Source: Symsagittifera roscoffensis
Lineage: Eukaryota > Xenacoelomorpha > Acoela > Convolutidae
Assembly: GCF_963678635.1 (NCBI RefSeq)
Contig: NC_087064.1
Coordinates: forward strand, 1,581,688 to 1,645,687
Reading direction: 5' to 3'
Length of the DNA: 64,000 nt
Under the pieces are notes generated by a model. That model worked only from the letters and a program-made list of their open reading frames with translations. It did no database searches and was not told the DNA's origin. Position numbers and translations under genes: made by a program. This document shows positions 11,476 through 23,879 of the stretch, in pieces; the first letter of the stretch is position 1, and each line of letters starts with the position of its first letter.

Positions 11476-11573
11476 GTCGGTTGTTAAACCTGAGTGGCTA
11501 AGGGAATAGTGCGTGAGACTCAAAATCTTTTGATTGCAGTAGGTCGCAGATTTGAATCTTACACGTAGCCGAC
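11476..11573 (+). tRNA. tRNA-Leu(CAA)-like pseudogene or SINE head
   Basis: A perfect 7 bp acceptor stem (GTCGGTT at 11476 with AGCCGAC ending at 11573) encloses an A-box-like 'tgagtggctaagg', an anticodon loop CTCAAAA (anticodon CAA), a long variable region typical of Leu/Ser tRNAs, and a B-box-like 'gatttgaatct'. A TTTTT run follows at once, as in Pol III genes. Against a working tRNA: extra bases between acceptor and D stem, and a poorly paired T stem. I read it as a pseudogene or tRNA-derived SINE. Confidence 0.45.
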
Positions 11574-11956
11574 TTTTTAATAAATCGGAGCTTATTTCTA
11601 CTTTTAATTATTTCACTTGATAGAGCTGCTTTATGGTCGTGTTCTGGCAAGTGTTTGCGAAGCAGAGCTTCGCCTCTGTGTTGAAAATTTCTCTGAGCTT
11701 TAAGGCCATCTGCTTTCTTTTGAATGTCGAAAATTCCAATTTTTCAAAAAGTTAATTATTTTTTGTTTACGTTCGTTCATAGACAATTTTCACACAAGCA
11801 AAGCTATTCCAGCTATTCAGTACAGCTGATGCTAAGGATATTAGCATAAAATATTATATTACAAATATACTTATATACACACTTAAGTTTCAAGGTATCA
11901 TTGATCTGTAGCGTAGAAGAAAGGAAGGAGACGCGCAACAAAATAAGAGGATATAA

Positions 11957-12033
11957 ACCGGGGCGGGATTCGACTATTTTATGAACTTTTTCGTATACTA
12001 GTTAAAATGCGTCCGCTCTATCAATTGAGGTAA
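11957..12033 (-). tRNA. tRNA-like fragment, probably pseudogene or SINE
   Basis: On the - strand, 'cctcaattgatagagcgga' resembles the D-arm/A-box of many tRNAs, and 'agtcgaatcccgcc' about 40 nt later resembles the T-arm/B-box. The anticodon arm does not pair convincingly and I see no full acceptor stem. A decayed tRNA or SINE remnant is the best reading. Confidence 0.35.
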
Positions 12034-13285
12034 GTTTTTGGTAATTTTTTTTTCAAATTGACTGGTACTGCTAATGCGTCATAAATGGCTTGCGTCACTA
12101 AGCAATTATGTAGATTCATTATTGGCGGTCGTCACTTAAGACATTTTTTAGACTAAATCGTTAGCTTCAAGGTAGACAAAAAATTGGTTTTTCCAGTGAG
12201 TTAAGGTTGTAACTCGTTTTCATAGGTAAGTTTTTAGTTGATTTGATTAGCTACGACCTCTAAAACGTACTCAATTTAAAGCAGCTGCTTCTAAAAAAAA
12301 TGTAATGAAAAAAATTCTGAAACGCATAAGAGCAGCATTTCAAATTAAACCACTTAAAACAAAAAAAGGCTCAAAAAGTGCTTGATGAAATACTGATGAC
12401 TAAAATACTGAAAAATTGATTATTCACGATATCAGTAACAATTATTATATATTTATAACGATCGGAAAACCTTATCAGACTTTCATCATTGTAAACATAT
12501 TTTCATGTACATTAAATATGCACATGTTTAAAAGCATGTAATTTATCCACTCTAATTTTTGCTAGCTGGTATTTAATATTACACCGGAATATAGACATTT
12601 TTTCGGGTTACGAACATGTTTAACAGAATCAATTGTATCTTGGTTCGTAATAATTTCAACTTTATGCATTCGAGCATTTTAGCCTGGAGGGTACGAATTT
12701 GACTGAGACGGCAAAGGTATTGGGCTTGAATCTGACCAGTACCTTTTTTTTTAAATGAAAATACTCAGTTTTAAATAAAATTGTCGGCCAATTATTTGTC
12801 TGTTTATCTGTTGTCGGCTTGATTGTCACGCCGTGCAATTATTTTTCGCTGCGTGCATTTTTTAAGTTGCCTTTAGTGTTTGATTTTTTCCAACCAATTA
12901 TAGTTCTTACGAATTTCAAGTTTACCTTAGTTTCGAATTTCCTTCTTTGTTGTTCGTTTCCCTCTTTGTTGTTTGTAAAAAAATTCCTCGACCCAATTTT
13001 TTTGCCTAATTTTTATTGAATTAATGAGCTAATTTTGAGTTGTTTAAATGAAAAAAAAATTACTTAATTTCCTCAAAAACTCAAGTTGGTTGTATGCTCA
13101 ATCGGTTTGTTGAAACTTCTTTTTTTCCTTGCGCAAAAGTAGTTCCAAACTTAATGAAAATTTTTTAGTGTTTTTCTTCTAGTCAGAAACTTCTAGTGAT
13201 TTTCATAAGTGGTATTAATTGAAAGACTGCTTACATCACTAGAGTCTCCTTTTAATTGAACATCTGCCTCCAGCCTTCAAAAGAG
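12034..13285. other. Intergenic AT-rich DNA
   Basis: No gene seen. A further tRNA-like scrap with a 'gggcttgaatctgacc' B-box-like stretch and a following T run lies at about 12689-12750. Open frames here are short and AT-biased. Confidence 0.5.
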
Positions 13286-14510
13286 TCTGTGGGGGAATAT
13301 ATGACCCATATTTTTGATTTTTTCTTATTTTCTCAAAAACTATACCTCTCACATCTAAATTTTGGTTTTAATGAATGAAACGGTTTTGAAAAACTCTCTG
13401 CACAAGCTGCTACGCCCAAATTTGTTTACGCATAAAGTTATGGCCCTCGCAACATTCAAATTTGTTATGTTTGACCGTTTTGTGAATCTTTTCTCGGGGA
13501 GTAACCTCTTAAATCTGATATTGTTGATTCAATAGATCAATAGAGATAACAAGTATTGGGAGGCTCCCTTGCCTTAGCGGCGACACGCAAATTTTTTTAC
13601 ACACAAAGTTATCGCCCTCAGACAAGTTTTTAATTTTTTGACTTTTTTTATACATTTTTGGAATCTGCTCAAAAAATACTCTGCCATATCTGAGATTTTG
13701 GGCTCCATTCAAGGAACGTTTTCCGAGAAGCTCGTTTGCTTATGTGACTCCGTCTAAACTTTTTGTCATCAAAAGCTATGGCCCTCGGAAAAGTCAAAGA
13801 TTTGATTTTTGGCAGTTTTTTGGGAACTACCCTCACAAAAATGAGATTTTGGAAACAATCGAAATTTTAGGTTGCTTGAATTCTTTCTGAATAAGAGGCT
13901 ACACCCTTTTTTACACAGAAAGCGATGATTCTCGGAAACATCAAGTTTTTGATTTGTTGACCGTTTTTTGAACTTTTTTCGCTAACTATTTTGCCAAATT
14001 TGATATTTTAAGTTTAATCGCAACAACAGGTTGTTATAAGCCTACATTTATAATGAGTTATGCCCAGTCTGCTGAAAAAAAGTTATAGTCTTCAAACAAG
14101 TCAAACTTTTGAGTCTTTGACTTTTTGTTGGAAAATTCACGCGAGAACTACCCTGCCATTTCTCAGGTTTTGTCCAATCGAGAAACCCGGTTTTTGGAAA
14201 TTTTTTTGCTTAATTGCCAGAACCTGCTTTTTGCAGAAAAAAACTAAACTTTGGAAATTGTTTTGACCGTTTTATAGAAATTTTGACCGTTTTCTAGAGA
14301 TTTTTTGTTTTCTAGAGGTTTAATTCATCAAGTCTGAGATCAAAAGAACCGGTTGCAATAAATATCCCTGCGGAAGCGGCGACTCCTTTTTTTTTCGTTA
14401 TGAGAAATGTTATCTTTCCGTGAAATTTCATTATATCAAAATTTGTTTACTCTTCTCACTTATTTTTGTAAACAAACAACTAAGGTCCAATTTTTGAAAG
14501 CGGATTATTG
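13286..14510 (+). repeat. Diverged array of a ~165 bp repeat, about six units
   Basis: A recurring unit contains 'aagttatggccctcg..aagtcaaa..tttttga', then 'gaccgttttttgaa', then 'aactaccctgccaa..gagattttgggttcaatcgaaa'. The 'agttatggccctcg' anchor falls near 13436, 13606, 13773, 13921 and 14081, giving intervals of about 150-170 bp. The array is followed by 'aaacaacaactaaggtccaatttttgaaa'-like sequence and then the dispersed GC-rich motif at 14680. The same order recurs at 16370-17172. Confidence 0.7.
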
Positions 14511-14679
14511 ATGCCGCATTCACTTAGCAAATCAATTAATATCAAACAGTTGCCTCCTACTTGAACTGAGATTCTTTTTGTTTCTATCAAGACATACGAA
14601 AGTTTTGGTTTACTTAGTTTTTTTTCAGCTTTCAAATCTTTTTTTTTCGACATATGTTTTCTTATAATTGTTTTGAATT

Positions 14680-14716
14680 ACAAGTGGTTTGAAGCTCCGC
14701 TTCACCTCTGTGTTAA
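14680..14716 (+). repeat. Dispersed GC-rich motif 'gaagctccgcttc..cctctgtgtt'
   Basis: One copy of a short motif containing a small hairpin (gaagc..gcttc) near the end of a larger dispersed repeat. Other copies lie near 1525-1560, 2071-2104, 5141-5175, 5357-5392, 11648-11683, 17131-17172, 45841-45892, 47281-47322 and 49301-49340, all in + orientation. No protein is encoded. Confidence 0.65.
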
Positions 14717-16369
14717 AGAGAGTTATTGAAAGAAAGCAATGAGGCGATATAGCGCATTTATGCAGGAATTTGACTCGTAATTTAGAGATCGATTGTTGTT
14801 GTGGTAGGAAACCAGAAATCGGCTGATTTGTTTTGAAACCTAATTTTTCCGACTTTTTTGAAACTTATTGTCTACAATGCCCCAAAGTTTGTTCAGGCTC
14901 GAAGTTATTTTTGCGGTTTGAATTCTAACTTCATTTAAATTCACTTCATTCCCCTTGTTAAAAGGAAGGCAAACTCCACTATCGAATAGCAAAGTTTAAA
15001 GGTCACGAAAAACATGATTGACTTCTAATTTCGAAAATGAATTTCATTATCAGGTTTCCCAGCAGAAATATACTTTAACCTAGTGATCCATTTTTCATAA
15101 ATTGTTTTTTTTTTCAAAACTGCGTCAATCACAAATTGTTCTGGATTTTCAAATAATTTTAAGGAGATTTACTTTTTGCTCTTGTAATTGTAAGTTGAGA
15201 ATTTTTTAAAAATGAAGTCAGTGTTTTTTTGTTTACTTGCGTTCATTGACAATTATAGCGTGTGGTTTGTATCGTGCTATTATTGCGTAAGCGGAGATTT
15301 CAACTGTCTTAAAAATTCTTCCATATCAATTTGAGTTATGCTTTTTGGTCTATTTAAAGATTTGCTTTATGCGAAATGTATCATTTTGTACTTCGCATGG
15401 CTTGAGGGGGGTGGTTTTTTTTTTGAAAAATTTGTGAATTTTCAAGGCAAACACTATTCCAAATACCTCCAAATGCAGCCGGAACATTCAGGGTTTCGCC
15501 CTGATACGAGCAGATTTGTTGCATTTTAAAGCTCTTTTTGTTGCTTGTTTTAGTGAAGCGTTCTGTTCAACTTTTAGCTTCATAGCTGTCTTCAAATTTT
15601 TTCAGCTTTTCTAAGTCTGAATTTTTTCTTAGTCTAAAGATTCATTTCAATCAGCTATAAAAAGTTTCAATAAAATCTACCACGTTATCTATTCAACCCA
15701 AAGGTTCCTGACTTAGTTTTTGCCCGCGTATTGTTATTTTTACTATTTTTCTTCGTTTGATCTTCAGTATGCTTTGCATGCAAACTCGACACTGAAATGA
15801 TTTAAAGTACTTTACAAAGTAAGTTTATTGGGTTGTAGGTTATTGTCAGCTGAGGATTGCTTATTTGACTTTTCCTCAATTATCAAATAGAACTTCATGT
15901 GTAATTTTTTCAGAAACAACAGTAAATACAAGCAAGCAATTATTCATATTCAACTTTTTCATACTACTCACGTGCTGTCAAGCTCAACCTCCGGCAAACC
16001 TGACATAGAGGTAAAAAGTACGTAATAACTAGTTACTCTAGCGTAGTTTCACGGGGACTTTTTCGACTAAACTGGTGTCTGCTCAAAAATTGTCGGCCTT
16101 GGTTCCGCTTTGTAATTTTGTTCAATTACTAATTTGAATTTTAAATGTCTTGCATGTTTGCCTAGAATTCCTGATTGATGAAAACAGGTAATATGAAAGT
16201 GTATGGGATTGGGTTTTGTTATACCACTTTTTGCAAAAAAAAAGGCTTTTTCTCAAAAATGTTCCGGGCGATTTTCAAAAAAGGGTATCCATAGAAAAAC
16301 CACGTGCATAATTGCCTGTATACTCCGCTGCTGGTCTCTTTTTGCTTCACAACCTAATATACAACCTTA

Positions 16370-16960
16370 GAAATCTGTGGGGGGAATATTTGACCAATAC
16401 TTTTGATTTTTGATTTTTTGTTTTCTCAAAAACTAACCGACCGAATCTGAAGTTTTGTTTTTAAGGAATAGAACGGTTGTGAAAAGCTTTCTTCCATTAA
16501 CGGCTACGTCCAACCTTTTGTAGGCATAAAGTTATGTCCCTTGTAATAATAAATTTTTTGATTTTTTGACTGTTTTTTGAATCTTTTTAATTTACTTATC
16601 TCCTAAAGCTGAGGTTGTCAGTTTTATTGAGATAAAGGGTAGTGGGAAGCTCTCCTGCATTAGCTGCCACTCACAATTTTTTTTACAAAAAAAACTTATT
16701 TTCCTTGAAAATAAGCTAATTTTTTGAACTTTAAGAAAAATTTAATTTTTTGAATTTTCTTAAAAACTACCCTATCAAAATCTAAGAAAAAATTCAATCG
16801 AAAGAAGCAGTTGCGCAATTTTTTCCTGCAAAATTGGTTACTCCTTTGAGAGAGAAAAGTTATGTCTTTGCGAAAATTCCAAAATCTCAAAAGCTTCACT
16901 CTACTCACTTATTTTAGTAGAGAAACAACTAAGGTTTTGGGCTAAGTCCAATTTTTGAAA
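16370..16960 (+). repeat. Second, shorter array of the ~165 bp repeat
   Basis: It starts with 'ggggggaatatttgacca', as the first array does near 13290, and carries the same 'aagttatgtccctt..ttttttgattttttgac' units (anchors near 16530, 16690 and 16857). It ends with 'aaacaactaaggtt..gtccaatttttgaaat' and the GC-rich motif at 17131-17172. It is a diverged segmental copy of 13286-14716 with units lost. Confidence 0.65.
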
Positions 16961-17173
16961 TTACGCATGTCCAGCATCAGTATAAAAAATTCAAAAAGTG
17001 TCTAAGACGTAGCCCCAGCTTTAGCTGGGCCCTAGGTGTCCTTCATAGACTCATAAGAAAATTTTGGTTCACCTATTTTTAAAAAATATTTTTCATGTTT
17101 TTTTTTGGTTTTACGATGTCATGATTGCGTAGTATCACAAGTGGTGCGAGGCTCCGCTTCAAGTCTGTGTTAA

Positions 17174-17359
17174 CAATCCGACAGCATCTACAAGAAGACG
17201 AATTATTACCTAAGTGTGCCAACTAAAGTTCAAGGTCTCCCTAGTAAACTTAGTCAGAAAAAATGGGAGTTGAGGCAGTTGGCCCCGCACATGTACAAAT
17301 TGCAGAGCAAGCCATACTCGGACAATCCTTCAGAAACAAAAAACAGTTTTAATAAATAG
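17174..17359 (+). CDS. Coding-like fragment, possible terminal exon of an unknown gene
   Basis: An open frame of 61 sense codons ends at TAG 17357-17359. Its GC-richer middle codes for KKTNYYLSVPTKVQGLPSKL and WELRQLAPHMYKLQSKPYSD. If spliced, the exon could start at 17185 after 'ccgacag', but that acceptor has a poor pyrimidine tract. The composition is unlike the surrounding AT-rich DNA. I do not recognise the family. It could be a last exon, a gene relic, or chance. No partner exon was found. Confidence 0.35.
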   Translation, partial: QSDSIYKKTNYYLSVPTKVQGLPSKLSQKKWELRQLAPHMYKLQSKPYSDNPSETKNSFNK

Positions 17360-18318
17360 TTTTGATGTGTCGCCAAAGATGGGTGGTATGTTTAGACAGA
17401 AAAATGAAAACTGGATCTAGTTATGTAGTTTTTGACTGGAAAAGAATTTTCTAACAGATAAATGAATGTATGTAGAAAAACTTTTCGTCTGCTATCCAAG
17501 AAATCACAATATGTCTGATAGTTATTTCGAAACGAGGCATGATAAAAATTTGCTGGAAAAAAATTGTCAGCATACACAAGCTAGTAAAAGCACTGGTTTG
17601 ACCATAAATCCGAAAATCATTTTGTTTAAGGTGAGCAAAAAAAGATCGAATCCAGAATGAATCAACGTTGGTTTGACAATTTTTGCGCATCCAGAATGAA
17701 CGTTGTTTTGACGATTTTTACTTTTTGTATTAATATTGGGGCATAAAGTTCCGGGGCTCAAGAGCCAAAAATCTATGTAATAGACAATGCGGACTCCCAT
17801 AATTTAAACAAAAACTAAACCACTTAGCGTTAAAGTAAGCCTTTCTGAATAGTAAGGGAAGAGCTTTTCTTCATCTAATCTCGTTTAAAATTTTCTGTCA
17901 TATGAAGCAGTTCAGATCGGTCAAATTATCCAATTTTCGAGTGGTTTTTAAACTGTTTAGTTGCTAAGAAACCAGTTTTGTTTGTGAGGGGGGGATTTTA
18001 AAAAGATTTAGATATAAAAATTAGTAATTAATCTTCGTCATCGGGTTTTCTGTCGTCAGAAAACTTTACAATTCTTCTTCAAACTGATTTGACCTCTATG
18101 TTTGCGCTGTACATTTTTGTGTTTTGGACTGATCAAATCTGCAACCAAAAAACTAGAGCTGAGTTCTTTCAGACAAATAAAAAATATTCTCGAATACCGA
18201 AAGTTTTATTTAATTTTTGGTAATGATATGGTAATGATTGACAATATGAACCAATCCAACAATTGTGATTGAAAATTTGGAGTCTGATGTTGCTTTTCCA
18301 GCCTTCGCCTGATTGTAA

Positions 18319-18395
18319 TTTTTGTCCCGGATGGTTTTGCTTCCAGATGCTACTCTTGGACCAAGTGGCAAACGGGAGTTTGAATGGCGCTCGTG
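18319..18395 (+). other. Possible exon truncated by the assembly gap
   Basis: Two good acceptor-like sites ('gatgttgcttttccag' ending near 18302 and 'ggttttgcttccag' ending near 18348) precede a GC-richer stretch running into the gap at 18396. Two + frames are open, reading ATLGPSGKREFEWRS or LLLDQVANGSLNGAR; one - frame is open as well. It may be an exon on either strand. Without the missing sequence it cannot be assigned. Confidence 0.3.
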
Positions 18396-18595
18396 NNNNN
18401 NNNNNNNNNNNNNNNNNNNNNNNNNNNNNNNNNNNNNNNNNNNNNNNNNNNNNNNNNNNNNNNNNNNNNNNNNNNNNNNNNNNNNNNNNNNNNNNNNNNN
18501 NNNNNNNNNNNNNNNNNNNNNNNNNNNNNNNNNNNNNNNNNNNNNNNNNNNNNNNNNNNNNNNNNNNNNNNNNNNNNNNNNNNNNNNNNNNNNNN
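18396..18595. other. Assembly gap of 200 N
   Basis: Exactly 200 N at the left edge of the satellite. The round size suggests a placeholder. The true satellite boundary and length on this side are unknown. Confidence 0.99.
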
Positions 18596-20836
18596 CAGGA
18601 GAAGTCATTATCTACTCAACTCACGCATGCAGATGGCCCAGTTGGGATATATACAGGAGACGTCATTATCTACTCAACTCATGCATGTAGATGGCCCAAT
18701 TGGGATATGCACAAGTGAAGTCATTATCTACTCAACTCACGCATGCAGATGGCCCAGTTGGGATATACACAGGAGAAGTCATTATCTACTCAACTCACGC
18801 ATGCAGATGGCCCAGTTGGGATATATACAGGAGAAGTCATTATCTACTCAACTCATGCATGTAGATGGCCCAGTTGGTATATACACAAGTGAAGTCATTA
18901 TCTACTCAACTCACGCATGCAGATGGCCCAGTTGGGATATACACAGGAGAAGTCATTATCTACTCAACTCACGCATGCAGATGGCCCAGTTGGGATATAT
19001 ACAGGAGAAGTCATTATCTACTCAACTCATGCATGTAGATGGCCCAGTTGGTATATACACAAGTGAAGTCATTATCTACTCAACTCACGCATGCAGATGG
19101 CCCAGTTGGGATATACACAGGAGAAGTCATTATCTACTCAACTCACGCATGCAGATGGCCCAGTTGGTATATACACAAGTGAAGTCATTATATACTCAAC
19201 TCATGCATGTAGATGGCCCAGTTGGTATATACACAAGTGAAGTCATTATCTACTCAACTCACGCATGCAGATGGCCCAGTTGGGATATATACAGGAGAAG
19301 TCATTATCTACTCAACTCATGCATGTAGATGGCCCAGTTGGTATATACACAAGTGAAGTCATTATCTACTCAACTCACGCATGCAGATGGCCCAGTTGGG
19401 ATATATACCGGAGACGTCCTTATCTACTCAACTCATGCATGTAGATGGCCCAGTTGGTATATACACAAGTGAAGTCATTATATACTCAACTCATGCATGT
19501 AGATGGCCCAGTTGGTATATACACAAGTGAAGTCATTATCTACTCAACTCACGCATGCAGATGGCCCAGTTGGGATATACACAAGTGAAGTCATTATCTA
19601 CTCAACTCACGCATGCAGATGGCCCAGTTGGGATATACACAGGAGAAGTCATTATCTACTCAACTCACGCATGCAGATGGCCCAGTTGGGATATATACAG
19701 GAGACGTCATTATCTACTCAACTCATGCATGTAGATGGCCCAGTTGGGATATGCACAAGTGAAGTCATTATCTACTCAACTCACGCATGCAGATGGCCCA
19801 GTTGGGATATACACAGGAGAAGTCATTATCTACTCAACTCACGCATGCAGATGGCCCAGTTGGGATATATACAGGAGAAGTCATTATCTACTCAACTCAT
19901 GCATGTAGATGGCCCAGTTGGTATATACACAAGTGAAGTCATTATCTACTCAACTCACGCATGCAGATGGCCCAGTTGGGATATATACAGGAGAAGTCAT
20001 TATCTACTCAACTCATGCATGTAGATGGCCCAGTTGGTATATACACAAGTGAAGTCATTATCTACTCAACTCACGCATGCAGATGGCCCAGTTGGGATAT
20101 ACACAGGAGAAGTCATTATCTACTCAACTCACGCATGCAGATGGCCCAGTTGGGATATATACAGGAGAAGTCATTATCTACTCAACTCATGCATGTAGAT
20201 GGCCCAGTTGGTATATACACAAGTGAAGTCATTATCTACTCAACTCACGCATGCAGATGGCCCAGTTGGGATATACACAGGAGAAGTCATTATCTACTCA
20301 ACTCACGCATGCAGATGGCCCAGTTGGGATATACACAGGAGAAGTCATTATCTACTCAACTCACGCATGCAGATGGCCCAGTTGGGATATATACAGGAGA
20401 AGTCATTATCTACTCAACTCATGCATGTAGATGGCCCAGTTGGTATATACACAAGTGAAGTCATTATCTACTCAACTCACGCATGCAGATGGCCCAGTTG
20501 GGATATACACAGGAGAAGTCATTATCTACTCAACTCACGCATGCAGATGGCCCAGTTGGGATATATACAGGAGACGTCATTATCTACTCAACTCATGCAT
20601 GCAGATGGCCCAGTTGGGATATATACAGGAGACGTCATTATCTACTCAACTCATGCTTGTAGATGGCCCAGTTGGGATATACACAAGTGAAGTCATTATC
20701 TACTCAACTCACGCATGCAGATGGCCCAGTTGGGATATACACAGGAGAAGTCATTATCTACTCAACTCACGCATGCAGATGGCCCAGTTGGGATATATAC
20801 AGGAGATGTCATTATCTACTCAACTCATGCATGTAG

Positions 20837-22060
20837 ATGGCCCAGTTGGGATATACACAAGTGAAGTCATTATCTACTCAACTCACGCATGCAGATGGCC
20901 CAGTTGGGATATACACAAGTGAAGTCATTATCTACTCAACTCACGCATGCAGATGGCCCCGTTGGGATATACACAGGAGAAGTCAATATCTACTCAACTC
21001 ACGCATGCAGATGGCCCAGTTGGGATATGCACCAGTGAAGTCAAAATATACTCAACTCACGCATGCAGATGGCCCAGTTTGGATATATACAGGAGACGTC
21101 ATTATCTACTCAACTCATGCATGTAGATGGCCCAGTTGGGATATACACAAGTGAAGTCATTATCTACTCAACTCACCCATGCAGATGGCCCAGTTGGGAT
21201 ATACACAAGTGAAGTCATTATCTACTCAACTCACGCATGCAGATGGCCCAGTTGGGATAAACACAGGAGAAGTCATTATCTACTCAACCCACGCATGCAG
21301 ATGGCCTAGTTGGGATATGCACCAGTGAAGTCAAAATATACTCAACTCACGCATGCAGATGGCCCAGTTGGGATATATACAGGAGACGTCATTATCTACT
21401 CAACTCATGCATGTAGATGGCCCAGTTGGGATATACACAAGTGAAGTCATTATCTACTCAACTCACGCATGCAGATGGCCCAGTTGGGATATACACAAGT
21501 GAAGTCATTATCTACTCAACTCACGCATGCAGATGGCCCAGTTGGGATATACACAGGAGAAGTCATTATCTACTCAACTCACGCATGCAGATGGCCCAGT
21601 TGGGATATGCACCAGTGAAGTCAAAATATACTCAACTCACGCATGCAGATGGCCCAGTTGGGATATATACAGGAGACGTCATTATCTACTCAACTCATGC
21701 ATGTAGATGGCCCAGTTGGGATATACACAAGTGAAGTCATTATCTACTCAACTCACGCATGCAGATGGCCCAGTTGGGATATACACAAGTGGAGTCATTA
21801 TCCACTCAACTCACGCATGCAGATGGCCCAGTTGGGATATACACAGGAGAAGTCATTATCTACTCAACTCACGCATGCAGATGGCCCAGTTGGGATATGC
21901 ACCAGTGAAGTCAAAATATACTCAACTCACGCATGCAGATGGCTCAGTTGGGATATATACAGGAGACGTCATTATCTACTCAATTCATGCATGTAGATGG
22001 CCCAATTGGGATATACACAAGTGAAGTCATTATCTACTCAACTCACGCATGCAGATGGCC
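20837..22060. repeat. Pentameric higher-order repeat in the satellite (about 290 bp)
   Basis: A fixed succession of five monomer variants ('aagtg', 'aagtg', 'aggag', 'accagtg..aaaata', 'aggagacg') recurs every 290 bp (5 x 58), for example from about 20837, 21127, 21417 and 21707. Unequal exchange between blocks of five explains this. Confidence 0.75.
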
Positions 22061-23879
22061 CAGTTGGGATATACACAAGTGAAGTCATTATCTACTCAAC
22101 TCACGAATGCAGATGGCCCAGTTGGGATATACAGAAGTGAAGTCAATATATACTAAACTCACGCATGCAGATGGCCCAGTTGGGATATACACAGGAGAAG
22201 TCATTATCTACTCAACTCACGCATGCAGATGGCCCAATTGGGATATGCACAAGTGAAATCATTATCTACTCAACTCACGCACGCAGATGACCCAGTTGGG
22301 ATATACACAGGAGAAGCCATTATCTACTCAACTCACGCATGCAGATGGCCCAGTTGGGATATGCACCAGTGAAGTCAAAATATACTCAACTCATGCATGC
22401 AGATGGCTCAGTTGGGATATGCACAAGTGAAGTCATTATCTACTCAACTCACGCATGCAGATGGCCCAGTTGGGATATGCACAAGTGAAATCATTATCTA
22501 CTCAACTCACGCATGCAGATGGCCCAGTTGGGATATACACAGGAGAAGTCATTATCTACTCAAATCACGCATGCAGATGGCCCAGTTGGGATATGCACCA
22601 GTGAAGTCAAAATAAACTCAACTCAAGCATGCAGATGGCCCAGTTGGGATATATACAGGAGACGTCCTTATCTACTCAACTCATGCATGTAGATGGCCCA
22701 GTTGGGATATGCACAAGTGAAATCATTATCTACTCAACTCACGCACGCAGTTGACCCAGTTGGGATATACACAGGAGAAGTCATTATCTACTCAACTCAC
22801 GCATGCAGATGGCCCAGTTGGGATATGCACCAGTGAAGTCAAAATATAATCAACTCACGCATGCAGATGGCCCAGTTGGGATATGCACAAGTGAAGTCAT
22901 TATCTACTCAACTCACCCATGCAGATGGCCCAGTTGGGATATGCACAAGTGAAATCATTATCTACTCAGCTCACGAATGCAGATGGCCCAGTTGGGATAT
23001 ACACAGGAGAAGTCATTATCTACTCAACTCACGCATGCAGATGGCCCAGTTGGGATATACACAGGAGAAGTCATTATCTACTCAACTCACGAATGCAGAT
23101 GGCCCAGTTGGGATATACAGAAGTGAAGTCAATATATACTAAACTCACGCATGCAGATGGCCCAGTTGGGATATACACAGGAGACGTCCTTATCTGCTCA
23201 ACTCATGCATGTAGATGGCCCAGTTGGAATATACACAAGTGAAGTCATTATCTACTCAACTAACGCATGCAGATGGCCCAGTTGGGATATACACAAGTGA
23301 AGTCATTATCTACTCAACTCACGCATGCAGATGGCCCAGTTGGGATATACAGAAGTGAAGTCAATATATACTAAACTCACGCATGCAGATGGCCCAGTTG
23401 GGATATACACAGGAGAAGTCATTATCTACTCAACTCACGCATGCAGATGGCCCAGTTGGGATATGCACAAGTGAAATCATTATCTACTCAACTCACGCAC
23501 GCAGATGGCCCAGTTGGGATATTTACAGGAGAAGTCATTATCTACTCAACTCACGCATGCAGATGGCCCAGTTGGGATATGCACCAGTGAAGTCAAAATA
23601 TACTCAACTCACGCATGCAGATGGCCCAGTTGGGATATGCACAAGTGAAGTCATTCTCTACTCAACTCACGCATGCAGATGGCCCAGTTGGGATATGCAC
23701 AAGTGAAATCATTATCTACTCAACTCACGCACGCAGATGGCCCAGTTGGGATATACAGAGGAGAAGTCATTATCTACTCAACTCACGCATGCAGATGGCC
23801 AAGTTGGGATATATACAGGAGACGTCATTATCTACTCAACTCATGCATGTAGATGGCCCAGTTGGGATATACACAAGTG

